From Aedes albopictus (taxonomy: Eukaryota > Arthropoda > Insecta > Diptera > Culicidae), in NCBI RefSeq assembly GCF_035046485.1, contig NC_085136.1, forward strand, positions 156,531,754 through 156,595,753: a stretch of 64,000 nt of DNA, read 5' to 3'. The stretch's first letter is position 1; each line of letters begins with the position of its first letter. The position numbers were made by a program, and so were the translations under genes. The notes under the pieces were generated by a model. The model ran no database searches, was not told the DNA's origin, and worked only from the letters and a program-made list of their open reading frames with translations. Shown in pieces: positions 1 to 12,652 of the stretch.

Positions 1-60
1 GGACCCCAGGCGCCTTTCAGAGCTCGTCTTTGATGGAACACACTTAGCGAGGTGACGAAA

Positions 61-2275
61 CTGAGGCCATGAAGGTTAAAGGAATGATTTTCGATATTTT
101 ACTAGATATTTCTCAGAAATATCTCAAAAGTTTATTTTAGAAAATCTTGCACATATTGATTTAGCAATTCCTCTAATAATTTCTTCAGAAATCCTTGAAA
201 GAATCTTCAATTTATCGGAGGATGTATTTTGAAAACGATTCATGGATATCTTCTGAAATGCTTCCATGAATTCTTGAAAACAAATTCAGGCATTCTTTTA
301 AAAGTTCCTTCAAAAAATCCCCCATGGAATTTCAAGAAACATGAGAACTCTTTCAAAAATTCTTTCAGGGATTACTTTGGGAAATTCATGGTTTCATTTT
401 GAATTTTTTCCAAAATATTTTTTTCAGATATGAACCCAGAAATTATTCAAAAACTCCTTTATAAAACTTCCTTGAATTTCTTCCAAAATTGCGCCATGGA
501 CTTCTTTTAAGAAAATCTTCCATAGATTCTTAAAATTTTCAGAATTTCCTACTGAAGATCTTCCAGAAGTTTCTCCAACAATTCCTCAAGAAAATCTCCC
601 AAGCTCAGAAATTTCTCCATACATTTTTTTAGTACGAGACTTCTTTAAGAAAATCGTACAAGAAAAATGTTTAGAAATGTTTTCAGCAATTCTTGCAAAA
701 AAAAAACAAAAGTTAGAATTCTTCCAAAAATTTCTCCAATGATTTCTATAAAAAATCCTGTAGCCTTCTTTAGAAATCCCTAAAGTATCGTCCACAAATT
801 CTTCCACGGACTTTTTACAGATTTTCCAGGAGATTGATTTAGAAATTATTTATGAAATCCCTCCATAAATTTGTCCAAGGATTTTTTTAGAAGAAATCTT
901 TGGATTGCTTCCAGAATTGCTTCATGTGTTTCTTCAAAAATTCCATCAGGAATACGGTCTGAAAATCCTTCAGAAACTTGTTCAGTAATTTTTCGAGAGA
1001 TTCTTTTAGAAAGTTCTCCAGGGCTACCTTAGAAATATTTCCGCAAGAATTTCTATGGAAGTTTTCCCAAGAATCCTATTGGATAGTTTTCCAGGTTTTA
1101 TTTTCTGAAACTCCGTTATTGACCATTTAAAAAAAAATTCAAGGGTTCGTAAATAATACTTCAGAATTTTTTACAGTGACACCTTTAAATTTTGTTTTCA
1201 AAAATTCCTTCATAAATTCTTCCAGTGAAAGAAGTTTCGAAAGATTCCTTTAGTAATTACTACACGTATTTCTTCAAGAAGTTCATTAGAGATTAGTTCT
1301 GAGGGTTCCATTGAAAATTCCCACAGGTATGCGTCAAGTAATGCAGTGATTAACCCAGAAAATATTTCATGAATCCCTCCAAAGATTCTTGCATAATTAT
1401 TAGAAATCATCTAATTGTAGAATTTTAAAAGGAGAATTCCTTACTCTACATGTATTACGCATAAATAAATAAATAAAATAAATAATTACATTCAGTGATT
1501 CGGGCAAGAAATCCTCTAGAGATATCCACATGAGCTCATACAGCATTTGCTTCAAAACTTCCTCTAGATGTTGCTCTATGTATCCAGCAAAAAATAATAT
1601 GGTATTTCTTCTGGGGATAACTCTAAAAACTCACGGTTTCTTGAAGGAATTTCTACTATCTCAACTATCTTAAGAGATTTTCCTAGAGATCTCCATATAA
1701 TCTTATACATTATTTCTTCCAGAAAATATTCCAAGAGAATTCCACAAAGGGTTTCAAGAAAAGTTTATCCAACAATTTATTCAAGAATATATTCAATAAT
1801 TCCTCCTGGGAATCCTTCAAGAATTTCTGTGCGATTTCTTTACATCTTTCTCTTCATGCAAGTGTACTTCCTGAAATCCCACAGAGATTTTACTGAATAT
1901 TTCATCAGAAATTCCTTCAGAAGAAATACCTGCTTGAAGTCCTTCTGAAATTCCTTCAGGCATTCCTTTAAAAACATCTCTAGAGAAATTCTTGGAGAAA
2001 CTTCCTCAGGAATATCAGCAAGAGATTTCTTTAAAAAAAGTTCCCTTAAAGTTTTTTTTTTAAATTCTCTTAAACTGCTCTAATATTCGAGAAGAGATTC
2101 CTTCGTAAATTCTTCGAATGGTACCTCCAAAAACTCCTTGAGAAATTCCTTCAGCGATTCCTGCAGAAACATTTATAAGGATTTTTCCAGGGACTGCATC
2201 TGTGGTTCCGCAAAAAGAAATGGAACAATTCTTGGAAGAATCCGATTGAATTTCTAAAAAAAATCCCTGGAGAAT
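61..2275 (-). repeat. Degenerate short-period repeat block, TTCC polarity
   Basis: The + strand is a run of degenerate 11-12 bp units of the type AAATTCCTTCAG/ATTTCTTCAA, which read as GAAGGAATTTCT on the minus strand. No unit is exactly conserved. The open frames in it are periodic Phe/Ser/Ile/Leu-rich translations of the repeat and not genes. The same family fills several other blocks in this window. Confidence 0.8.
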
Positions 2276-2279
2276 TGTT

Positions 2280-3640
2280 TGAAAACCCCCCTTCAAAAAG
2301 CTTCTGATGATGCCTTTGGTAATTCCCAGAAGAAACATTTTCGGGGGGGGGGTTTCCTGGAAAAAATCTTGCAATTCAAACAATTTCTGAAGTTATTTCT
2401 GGAGCAGTTCCTGGATGAATGCATGAGAAAATATATTGTAAATTCCTTCAGATACCTCCTCGATTCCCAAAAAAAAGAAACGGAAGAAAATCGTTAGAAA
2501 TTTCTAGAGCGATTCTTGAAGAAATCTCTAATAGGATTCTGAAGGAATTTCTGAAAAAAATGACTGTATAAAATTTCAGACAAAGGTACTGATGGAGTTC
2601 TTGAAGAAATCCTTCAACAAATTTCTGAGAAATGCCTGGAGTGATTTCTGAAGGAACCTTTGAAGAACTCCAGGAGATATCTCTGGAGAAATTTAAAGAA
2701 GAATTTCTTACACAATGTTCGAATTGATTAGTACACAAAATTTCTTAAAAGCAAAATCTGAAGGATTTTTGAAAAACTACCAGAAAAAGATTTTTTATAG
2801 GAAGCTTTGCAATAATACTGGGGTGAACTGGATAGTTCTTTGCAGGTATCAATGGAAGAACTTCGTGAAAAAAAATATTTAAAAATGATAAGAAATAGAG
2901 TAATTTTTGCAGCAATTTCTGAAAAAATCATCGGAGAGGTGCTTGAAGCATCACCAGAAAAAAAAAAATCAAAATACACTCTTAAGAAAGCAATTTCTAG
3001 TGCAATACCTGTGGGAACTTCAGAAGAAACCCTTGCAGAAAATAATTTCTGAACGATCTCCCGAGAAAATGTCTGAATATCTGAAGAAAAACCCTAGAGG
3101 AATTTCTGAAAGAGTCTACTGACGAAATTTTTGAGAAATTTCAAGAAGAATGGCTGAATAAATTACAAAAAAAAACTGCTGAAGTAATTCATTCAGAAAT
3201 ATGCAGGAAATTAGGCAGCGATCTTTGAAGAAATTTCCTAAAGAATAACTGAAGGAATCCCAGGAAGATTTTTTGTAGGATTTTCTAAAGAAACTCCTCG
3301 TAGAAACAAGATGAACCGTTTCAGAAATTTCATTTAAAAATTCAGAAGAAGACCATAGGAAAATTTATGGAGAAAACTCTTCAAGATTCTCTGGAGGAAT
3401 CTCGGAGAATTTTCCAAAGAAATACATGGACAGTACTGCAATCTAAAGGGATACTTGAGGAGGAATCTTTGGGGAAATGCTTGCTGCAATTATTCTAAAA
3501 AATCCTGCAAGAATCTTGTTGCTATAAAAAATTCTGAAAAAAATATTAATAAATCCTGAAAGTATCCTTATAGGAGTTTCTGTTTTTTTTTCCCTGGAGG
3601 TAATCGTGAAGAAAATTCTAAAGAAGTTCAAAGGTACATT
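2280..3640 (+). repeat. Degenerate short-period repeat block, GGAA polarity
   Basis: This block carries the same degenerate family as the preceding one but in the opposite orientation: GAAGGAATTTCTGAAG now reads on the + strand. The change falls near 2,275. Together the two blocks form a very imperfect large inverted arrangement. No gene was seen. Confidence 0.75.
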
Positions 3641-5723
3641 TAAAACGCAATCGACCCACCCATGGAAAGTTGACGAAATTTCGTAACGTAACCGGCCACG
3701 AACGTCAAAAAACTGCGGCGTGCAGTGCCCTATTGATAGTTTTCATCGCAAATTGGTTGAATTTCTTCCTAGCTGGTATAAAATTCCGTACGTTTTAATT
3801 TTTCCATTTTTTCAGTTGAAGTTACTAAAATTAACATATAAATACAGCTGCCCTGTGGATGAATTGAACCATGCAGAAATCATGCTGATCGGTTTACCTG
3901 CTCGTGAGTTATATTGCCCCAAAGGAACTTAAAAATGCATTTTTATATGTGGAGAAGATTATTACGAAGATATCGCCAGATAAATATTTCAATATAAAGA
4001 CAACAAATTTGTTGAAAAATTAGGAAATTGTTTTAAAAAATATTCTTAATAGCACAAGCTAGATTTTTTTTAATACTTGCTAATCAAAACCGCTATTAAT
4101 TGAACTTTCTGAACAATGCTTTTCAAATTTTTTCATCATAGATTTTTGGTTTGCATTTGTCCTGAAATTTCACCTAAAGCTTTTTATTTTATTTTTTTAC
4201 TGGAATCACCTTTTAGTTAATCACAAATCATGTCCAACAAAATCTAATGTTTTTATTATTTTTCAAAAAAAAAACAGGGCAGGGCTGAAAAGCATTTAAC
4301 AGCGTTAAAGAATTACCATTATTATCTTTGAGACAAAATTCAGGAAACTTTCTACATCTCAGCAAAACGAAACACTTCGTGGAATCATCTTTGAAATCAA
4401 ACAAACTCATCAGCTTTAAGTGGTACAAAATAGTTTCGACCAATTAATCAATCTAGCAAACAGACTTGATTCGTTATCATTGTAGATTGGTGTGACTTTC
4501 ATTTACAATAAGTCACACCTGGTGTTCAACGTACATTTGGGCCAAACTAGAGTTTCATGCCTCAGCCGAAGAAACACTTTTCCTTATTTTTGGTTTTGCT
4601 CAACAATCAGGTGCGTTTTTTCACCCGTTTCTCACTTTCCACCAACTACCTACGTACCAGTTCCCCCGCACACATTTTCCCCGTCTGATTTTCCACGCAT
4701 GAAAAGAGTTTTACTGCAACTGAGCACAAAACCCATTGCACTGCAGCAGCAGCTGTTAGGTACTTACCCTCGTTTTCAACATCCATAGTGTTTCCACTCC
4801 TGGCCCAGGCTGGGCCCAGGCCCCAGTCAGGATGTCTCGCCTTCGCTCACCTCAATGCGACAAAGTCTAACAATTCCACCACACCGCCCGGGCTCGCCCG
4901 TGCTTAATTAATTGCGTTTTCTTTCAATTCTTGAAGAAAACGAAGTTCTTGACCCGGATTGGAAGAGGGGAACTTCGAGTCGGTCGTCCCCCGTCTCTGC
5001 TGGTGGGTGGTGCAGTCTCAGTAGTATAGAGATATTCCACCTTAACTATGGAAAAATACATGGCCCGGCGGTTTGTATGGTAGTTGATGGCAGCGGTTAA
5101 GCTACTGAATAACATTCCACTTGAGCTGTTGCAAATTGAAAAGCAGATGAAAAGTAAACACATTTACACTGAGGAGCATCGGAGGAGTGGGGCTGGGGAG
5201 GTGGCTGATGGAGAGCAGAGCCTCCAACCTCGCTTAGGCTAATGAATGCAATAAAGTTATGAATGTCACTTGAAGAATTTCTTTCTGGTTCAGCTCGGGG
5301 ACGACGCCGAGAGAGATTCGAAAGGATTCAAACGAGCTATGGTAAATGAGGCAATCCTTTTGATCGTTGTGCCGCTTGAATAAGCAACGGTAATTAGTTT
5401 CTGTGAAAGGATGTGTCCCAAGATGCAGGCAATTTCACCCCGGTTCCAATAAGGTGTCACACACAAGTGCCAACAACCTTTGCCACCACGACGACCGACC
5501 GGCATCTTGATAGCTGCCCTCCAAGCAATTTGATGCGAAACAGTAATAATTGAACGTAATTGAGTGTGATATAAAGTTATTCGACATCAGATAAGACATC
5601 ATTGGCCGACCTGGTTATTGAGAGACAGCAGGGGAGAGGAAGAAAATCCCGTTCGAATGCGCAATTGATTCGATCTGGGGCTTTGTTGGGACACTAAACG
5701 TATCACTTGGAAAACGATTCCCC

Positions 5724-5750
5724 CGCTGCTGTTGCTGCTGCTGCTGCTGG
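5724..5750 (+). repeat. (CTG)n microsatellite
   Basis: About nine CTG-type triplets, one interrupted as TTG, lie in the region upstream of the receptor gene. Confidence 0.8.
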
Positions 5751-6500
5751 AATGATGTTTTTTTCATGGCAGTCTGAACAGCACAGTAGTTGTTGTTCAG
5801 GAAGGTATGGGATGAATGGCATTCTGTCTGTCAGACACAGCATGTAGATTTCTTCGACAGTTTTACGAGTTTTCAATCGAATTTTAGAACCCCAGTCGCG
5901 GTTGGAGATTTGATTTTATGTTCTATTGAATTTATACTGCTTTATTGGGAGGTCCAACGAACATCTGCTGGCCTCCTGGGAATCGACAAGATTTTATGAC
6001 ATCTTTTCGTGTTTCCGATCAGCTAGCTACACGCAGCTGGTAAAGCCTGTCTTATTTTGGATGTTTGGCATTTTGATCTAGATCTGGAACACACGAATTA
6101 GTCGTACCGCTTGATGTATTGAGGGTAAGTCGGTCGAATATTATTGATCTGACTTGAAGCATTGCCTTACGTTTTCTCGATTAACTCATTAGACCTGATC
6201 AACTATGGGCTTATCCTCTAGGTTGTGCTGAAAATTATTCAAAATGCTGTGTTTCGATCAAGTTAATAGCTTTCTTAATTTCTTTTTTCAGCAACATTTT
6301 TTTTCTTATTCAATCAGTCAAAGCGATTTCTAATCCAATGTTTTGTTCTCTTCACTGCATTTCACAGATCTGGTACTTCCTTAATGCATCAGTAAAGGTT
6401 GAGCTCGCAAGCAAAGCTCCACTTATGCAATGTTCACCAAACGGTAGCAGCCACGCATCCAGTGACTCATCACATCTTCCACAACGCATTACATTCACTC

Positions 6501-6518
6501 TCTCACACACACACACAT
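6501..6518 (+). repeat. (CA)n microsatellite
   Basis: A short CACACACA tract about 75 bp upstream of the chosen start codon, probably in 5' UTR. Confidence 0.75.
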
Positions 6519-6592
6519 CTAGAACATCTAACGAACAAAACGATCAAAATTCAGGTCAATAGGCCTGATTGTCATCGCCCATACGAAACGAA

Positions 6593-9500
6593 ATGAACCA
6601 ACGAACGACACCAATGATGACGGCGACACCTGTACCACCACTTCACCAAATGGTCAGCTACCTCTGGCTGCTCCTGCTGATCTCGGTCGGTTCCACTGCC
6701 AATGTTGTCAACACCGGCATCCAACGGTTTGCCATGGAACCGCAGGACCAAACGGCCATCGTTGGCTCCAAGGTGACGCTGCCCTGCCGGGTGGAGTCCA
6801 AAATCGGCCAGCTGCAGTGGACCAAGGACGACTTCGGGCTGGGTTGGCACCGGAACCTCAGCGGCTTCGATCGCTACTCGATGATCGGCAGCGACGAAGA
6901 AGGCGACTACTCGCTGGAAATCTACCCGGTCATGCTGGACGATGAGGCGCGGTACCAGTGCCAAGTCAGTCCCGGCAAAGACGGTAAGTTTGGTAGTTTA
7001 AAAGTTACACGATTCGAGGAATTGCATGTATCGTTTACCTCACAGGAACGCCCGGTATGCGATCACGGTTTGCAACCATAACCGTTCTGGTACCTCCAGA
7101 GCCTCCGAAGATCATTCAGGGAGATTTTCTGGTAACGACTGAGGATCGAGAAATCGAACTCGAATGCGTTTCCGTCGGCGGTAAACCCGCTGCTGAGGTA
7201 AATATTTATTGTTAGGTTCCCAAGAGCATTGTGTTCAACATCCGCCTCCCTTTAGATTACATGGATCGATGGTCTTGGTAACGTTATCACTTCGGGTATC
7301 GAATACGTAAAAGAACCGCTTACCGATACGGGTCGGTACACGGCGAAATCCATACTCAAACTAACCCCGAAGAAGGAACACCACAACACTTCGTTCACCT
7401 GCCAAGCACAGAACACGGCCGACAGAACTTATCGTTCCGTTAAACTGAAGCTGGAAGTAAAATACGCTCCGAAGGTCAGCGTTTCGGTGATCGGGGGAGC
7501 GCTCGCTGGCGGCAGAATCCCGGAAGGTGCCGAAATACGGTTGTCCTGCCACGCGGATGCCAATCCGAATGACGTCAGCTACAGGTGGTTCATTGGCGAT
7601 GAACCAGTTACGGGGGACTACACCACCGAAATGGTAAGTTTGTTTTGGTTCTTTCAAATTATCCCAAATGTCTCATAAACACTTCCAACGCAATGTAGAT
7701 CATCCACAACGTTTCGAAAAAGTTCCATGACGCCGTAGTCAAGTGCGAAGTTCACAACGCAGTCGGTAAGAGCGAAGAAAGTGAAATCCTCGACATTAGC
7801 TACGGCCCGACGTTTCGTTCGCGACCGAAGTCGGTAGAGGCCGACGCCGACCGTCCCGTCACACTGTCCTGCGACGTTGACGGTAATCCCTCGCCGGAGA
7901 TCATCTGGATACACGAAGAATCCAACCGAGTGATCACGTCGGCCGCCAACATCACGATCATCGCTTCGCGGGAAACCGCTGGCAACTATTACTGCAAAGC
8001 CAGCGTCATGGGGTTCCCGGAGATCGAAGCCATGGCATCTCTGTACCTCAAAGGACCTCCCCGCATCAGGTCGCAACGGCAGCAGTACGGAGTTGTGAAC
8101 GACAACTCCCAGATTCAGTGTGATGCAATTTCCGTCCCCAAGGCAAAGCACGTCATCTGGACCTACAATGGACTCGAAATCAACAACGAAAACGACTATA
8201 CGATATTGGAAAACCACCAACCGGAAGGAGTGCGATCGACGCTCATCATCAACAACAGCCAGAAGCAACACTTTGGCGTGTACAACTGCACTGTGATCAA
8301 CGAGTACGGAATGGACTCGATCGAAATTGATTTTAAAGTTTCCAAAGGTAAGTGATCACCTGCTGATCGGTTAAGCTAGAAACTAAAAGCATTGTTCTTC
8401 TTCCGCAGACACCATACTCCTGCCAGTGATCATCTTCGGTTCTATCGGAGGATTCGTGCTGGTAATCATCGTGATCATCATTGCGATGTGCTTTTGTGTG
8501 AAAAAGAGTAAAAAGAAACTGCCACCGGCGGATGTAATCCCAGAGGTAGGATTGTGATTCATGATTCGGAAATGGGAGGGTACTAAGTGAGGTTTCTTTC
8601 GTCAACAGCAACACTACATCACCGAAAAGGCTTGCAAGGAGAGCGATCGATCATCGAATGTGAGCGATCTGAAAATCGATCGCGATCATGAATATTCGGA
8701 AACTTGCTCCGGGACCGATAGTATCGCGACACGGCTGGCAATGAATATTCTGGGATCTTCGAGTGGAAGCAACAATAGTGGCAATGGAGGTCAAGGAGTT
8801 GGTGGAGGTGTTCCGCTGGCTGGTCCAGTGCGGATTCCTAACGACTACCGGTAAGTTTGTGGTAGATGTGGTTGATCGAGGTTCAGAAGCTGACGGTTTA
8901 TGGTTTCACAGGTATTCGGGTGACTTCACTGATGGGCTAGGACCGCTACAGTCCAAAATCGGTCAAAACAACGGAGGCTATGTGCCGTACGTAGACTACG
9001 CTCACGACTACAATATGCCACTTCACGTGAACACCAACGGGCAGCTACCGAACGGGAACATGAGCTTGACGAGGCATCGAGAGCTCCGGCAAGACAATGG
9101 GCTTCCGAGTATTGGTAGTGGCATGGGATCGCTGTCCAACAGCCTTATGAGTAAGTGTTCTACTTCGCCAGGCTTTCCGCATTGTACTAATACCTATTAT
9201 TTGATTCTTCTCCTGCAGACACCTCCCTCATGACCGCTCCAAGCATAGATCCACGCTACAGCGCTACCTACGGCAATCCGTATCTGCGCAGTAGCACTAC
9301 CCAGCTGCCACCTCTGCCGCCTCCGAGTACTGCGAACCCGGCGGTGACTCCAGCGCCACCACCGTACAGTGCGGGCCGTGCCCAGAGTTCGCTCCTCTCG
9401 ATGGGTGTCAATCTGGGCGTCGGCAACGGGCTGCACACCGGCAGCATAGTCGGCATCACCTCAGGCCTAACGAGCCCCGAATCGGTGCGATCGTCCTCCG

Positions 9501-9646
9501 GTGCGAACACCAGCATGGACCAAACGTCCCAACAGAGTCAGCCAACGCCCACACTGCCCACGTCCGGTACGAGTCCTGGACCTGGCCAATTCATTCTTCC
9601 AGCGAACGGGGATCTGCGGAAAGGTGCCCTGGCAACACACGTCTAG
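6593..9646 (+). CDS. kirre/rst: Roughest/Kirre-type immunoglobulin cell-adhesion receptor (eight coding exons)
   Basis: Coding exons: 6593-6983, 7046-7197, 7256-7633, 7699-8347, 8409-8545, 8609-8850, 8912-9150, 9219-9646. All introns are GT-AG and phases close, giving 871 codons. A hydrophobic signal stretch lies at residues 21-36. Five Ig domains follow to about residue 523 (Cys pairs such as LPCRV/YQCQV; WTKDDFG in Ig1). The membrane segment is about 526-551, followed by KKSKKK. The cytoplasmic tail carries PADVI (563-567), GGYVPYVDY (671-679) and a C-terminal THV, a PDZ ligand. These are hallmarks of the Drosophila irre cell recognition module (Rst, Kirre; Neph1 in vertebrates), which mediates myoblast fusion, eye patterning and nephrocyte diaphragm assembly. 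THV and the long tail make me lean to Kirre over Rst, but paralogy is not settled. The start at 6593 is the first in-frame ATG; Met20 is an alternative just before the hydrophobic core. Further 5' UTR exons are likely. Confidence 0.93.
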
Positions 9647-10540
9647 CGTAAGCGCCGCGAAGATATTTACCTCTTGTTTAGTGCGCCCTGTGCATAGGTA
9701 CTCGTATGTAGTAAGCAGCTTCTGTAAGTGCTCTCTACGGCTGCCGGTGGTAAGTTCTCTGATGGATGAGATGAGATATCCTAGGTTTTCGACTGTAATT
9801 GTTACTTCAGAACTGGAAACGTTGCAGTTTTCGTATTTTATAGCTGAGAATTACTAGTGCAATATTCAGTGGTTTCCAACTGGGTCACAACGGCCGTCTA
9901 CCGGAATTTACCAAGAACAATTGAATCTAGAAGGTTCAGTTGGAGTATACCAGGGGTTCTGCAATCGACTTCTACGGGTCACATAAGGCCAATGATCCCA
10001 TCGCATACTATGTCTGGACAATATCACCAGAGCCTTTCAATCGGATCAGGGTCATCCGATAAATTCCAGTGTTTCCCAATTAGTTGTACGCCAAACCAAT
10101 TTATACAAAAAATCCATCGGACGTCGAGTTACATGCGATGACTTCGCGTATCACATGAACGTCGTGTCAGATTTCAGTTCTAGATTTCAAAACGGTGTTG
10201 GCGAATTTAATTAACTCGTCATCACCATATTCATTTTCACATTTCTAGGTTTATCAGAACAGCGTACACTATGACTTCTGGAACGAATGAGATAATCGAG
10301 ATTCAAGATGGGAATCTTCACCTTGCGCAACCCTACGGTTCATGAAACCGTGGATTGAGATCGCTGCTTTCAGTTTTAGAAAACCCCTGGGTCTCTGGGT
10401 CACCGAAAATGCCACCTCAATGACTAGCTGGGTATGAAAGCTATATGGCCCTTGGTGCCTTTTAATACTCTACCGATATTTCTCTCGGAAAGCGACCACA
10501 CCGAAACCTACATTTAAGTAATAGGTCAAGGTGCAGGAAA
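9647..10540 (+). other. Proximal 3' region of the receptor gene
   Basis: Non-periodic sequence directly after the stop codon, probably 3' UTR. No convincing AATAAA followed by a downstream GT-rich element was fixed here. Short open frames lack domains. Confidence 0.4.
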
Positions 10541-11470
10541 ATATGTTTCAGGGCATTGCTAAGGGATTCAGGAGGTTTCAGAGGAGCTTCTTGAGGCTTC
10601 AGGGGTTTTTAGGCCGCTTCAGTGGGTTTCAGAGGGGTTTCAGGACATTTCAAGACATTTCAGGCCGTTTCAGATGGTTTTGAAGGAGTTTTTACTGGAT
10701 TTTGGGGATTTCGAGGTGTTTCAATACATGTCGGAGAGTTTTTTAGATACTTCACAGGGGTATCGGTGAGCTTCAGCGGAGTTGCCGAAGGTATGCAGAG
10801 GTGTTACAGAGCATTAAAGAGGCGCCTTCACAGGGCTTCGTGGGGGTTTCAGAAGCGGTTCATAGCGTTTCAGGATGTTTCAGGATGTTTAAAAGGCTTT
10901 TGGGGGGCGTTTCAGATGGGTTTGAAGGAGCTTTGGAGATTTCGAGTGCATTTCAGGGGGATTTCGAGGCATTTCAATGCATTTTAGAGAGTGCTTAAGA
11001 TTATTCACAGGATTTAAGGTGAGCTTCAGCGGGTATGCATATGTGTTTCAAGGCGTTTCAGAGCATTTTAGAGGCTCTTAAGGGGTTTACAGGGCTTTGG
11101 GTGAGCTTCACGGGGGTTTCAGAAGCGCTTCAATGCGTTTCAGGACGTTTCAGCATGTTTTAATGGCTTTTAGGGGGAGCTTCAAGGTTTTCAAATGAGT
11201 TACACGGGGTTCAAGAGTTGTTTCAAAGCGTTTCAGGTCGTTTAACACGGGTCTTAAGGGGCTTCGCAGGTTTGCTTGTGAGCCACATGTAGGGAGCTTT
11301 CAGGGGAGTTTCAAAGGCATATCAAAACGTCTCAAGACATATATGAGGCTATATAGAGCTTCACAGGCTTTTAGATGAACTGATGGGGAGTTTCAAGGGC
11401 CTTTCAATGATGTTTTAAAGTTTTCCAAGCCATTTAAAGGCGTTTGAGAGCATTTTAGGGTTTTCCGGGA
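10541..11470 (+). repeat. TTTCAG minisatellite with higher-order ~240-270 bp period
   Basis: Degenerate units of about 11-12 bp around GGTTTCAGGGG fill this stretch. A higher-order copy is visible: CAGATGGTTTTGAAGGAG at about 10,671 recurs as CAGATGGGTTTGAAGGAG at about 10,914. GGTTTCAGAAGCG recurs about 270 bp apart. The 121-codon open frame inside (Gly/Phe/Val-rich) is a translation of the repeat, not a gene. Confidence 0.75.
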
Positions 11471-11479
11471 AGATGTCCG

Positions 11480-12420
11480 AGTCCAAAAATGACGACCTAA
11501 ATAAACAAGATGGTGGTCTAAACATAATTCATGATGGTGGCTCTAAATTCAAGTTGGCGTCTGTTTAATGGAAATTTAAGCCCTAAAACAATGCAATATG
11601 GGTATACGTATTTGGTAAAAGGGAGATGCCCGGGTTCCACCAGATAACCAAGATGGCGTTCTAAAATCCAAGATGGGGGAACCAAATTTAAGAAGGCGGC
11701 TGTTTAATGGAGTTTTAGGCTCTAAAATCATACAATATAGGTATATTCAGTATTGGAAAGATGTCCGGAGTCCAGAAATGGCGAACAGGATATCAAAAAT
11801 GGCTGTCTAAACTCCAAGATGGCGACTGCAAATTCAATATGGCGCTTCTAATGGAGTTTTAGACTTTAAACCATTCAATTTGGGTATACTTGGGATGGGA
11901 AAGATGTCTAGAGTTTAAAAATAGCGGCCTGAATATCCAAGGTGGCAGTCTGAAATCCAAGATGGTGGATAGAAATTCAAGATGGCGACTGTTTAATGGA
12001 GTTTTAGGCTCTAAAACCATGCAATATGGGTATATTTGGTATGGGGAGTCCGGAGTCCAAAAATGGCGACCAGAATGTCCTAGATGGCGGTCCAATTTGG
12101 TGGCTCCGAATTCCAGATGAAAGTTGTTTAATGGTGTTTTAGGCTCTAAAACTATGCAATATGGGTATATTAGGTATGGGAAAGATGTCTGAAGTTCAAA
12201 AATAGCGACTAGAATATCCAAGATGGCGGTCTAAAATCCAAGATGATGGCTCCGAATTCTAGACGGCGGCTGTTCAATGGTGTCTTAGGCTCTAGAATCA
12301 TGCAATATGTGTATATTTGGTATAGGGAAGATGTCTGGAGCTCAGAAATAGCGATCAGAACATCAAAGATGGTAGTCTAAAATCCAAGATGGTGGCTCCA
12401 AACTCAAGATGATGGATTCT
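11480..12420 (+). repeat. ~145 bp tandem array rich in AAGATGGCG motifs
   Basis: About six diverged copies of a ~145 bp unit. The landmark TTTTAGGCTCTAAAA recurs at about 11,713, 11,857, 12,001, 12,136 and 12,282, with an earlier diverged copy near 11,572. Within each unit there are 18-22 bp subunits of the form TCCAAGATGGCGGCTCTAAA. Open frames on either strand are repeat translations. Confidence 0.8.
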
Positions 12421-12652
12421 GATTTCTTGAACTTTATATTGACATAACCTTTTGATATAAGTATAAATTGGTTTTTGATTCAGTTTCCGTACAGTACAGT
12501 TTGACGTACAAATATATGCAGAATACGCAGTTGCCTTGCAACCGCTGGAAACCGCAATTCTGAGGATGATTGGGTCGTTGAAGATGGCCCCAAACTCAAA
12601 TATTTTGAGACTTCAGTATCTAGTTCTCTCGAAAATTCTGCACCCGTCTAAA

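Larger units (their letters stand above)
3641..6592. other. Upstream region of the Ig-receptor gene, no gene recognised
   Basis: Mostly unique, non-periodic DNA. It holds a 10 bp stem hairpin (GGTGTGACTT, 11-nt loop, AAGTCACACC) at 4489-4519, a CTG run and a CA run. A plausible splice acceptor (TTCTTTTTTCAG) ends near 6292, so part of the stretch before the first coding exon could be 5' UTR exon. No promoter could be fixed. Short open frames here lack recognisable domains. Confidence 0.4.

Noticed and set aside
4489..4519. 10 bp stem hairpin upstream of the receptor gene as a terminator or regulatory RNA
   Set aside because: A single short palindrome with no further context; it could be a MITE remnant. 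Noted only.
6572..6964. 130-codon minus-strand frame opposite the first receptor exon, and similar antisense frames to 8.3 kb
   Set aside because: They are shadows of the GC-rich coding strand with no splice or domain support.
10622..10987. 121-codon Gly/Phe/Val frame in the 3' region of the receptor gene
   Set aside because: It is a translation of the TTTCAG minisatellite.
11480..12420. CRISPR-like array of regular repeats
   Set aside because: Units are diverged, contiguous without unique spacers, and the genome is eukaryotic.
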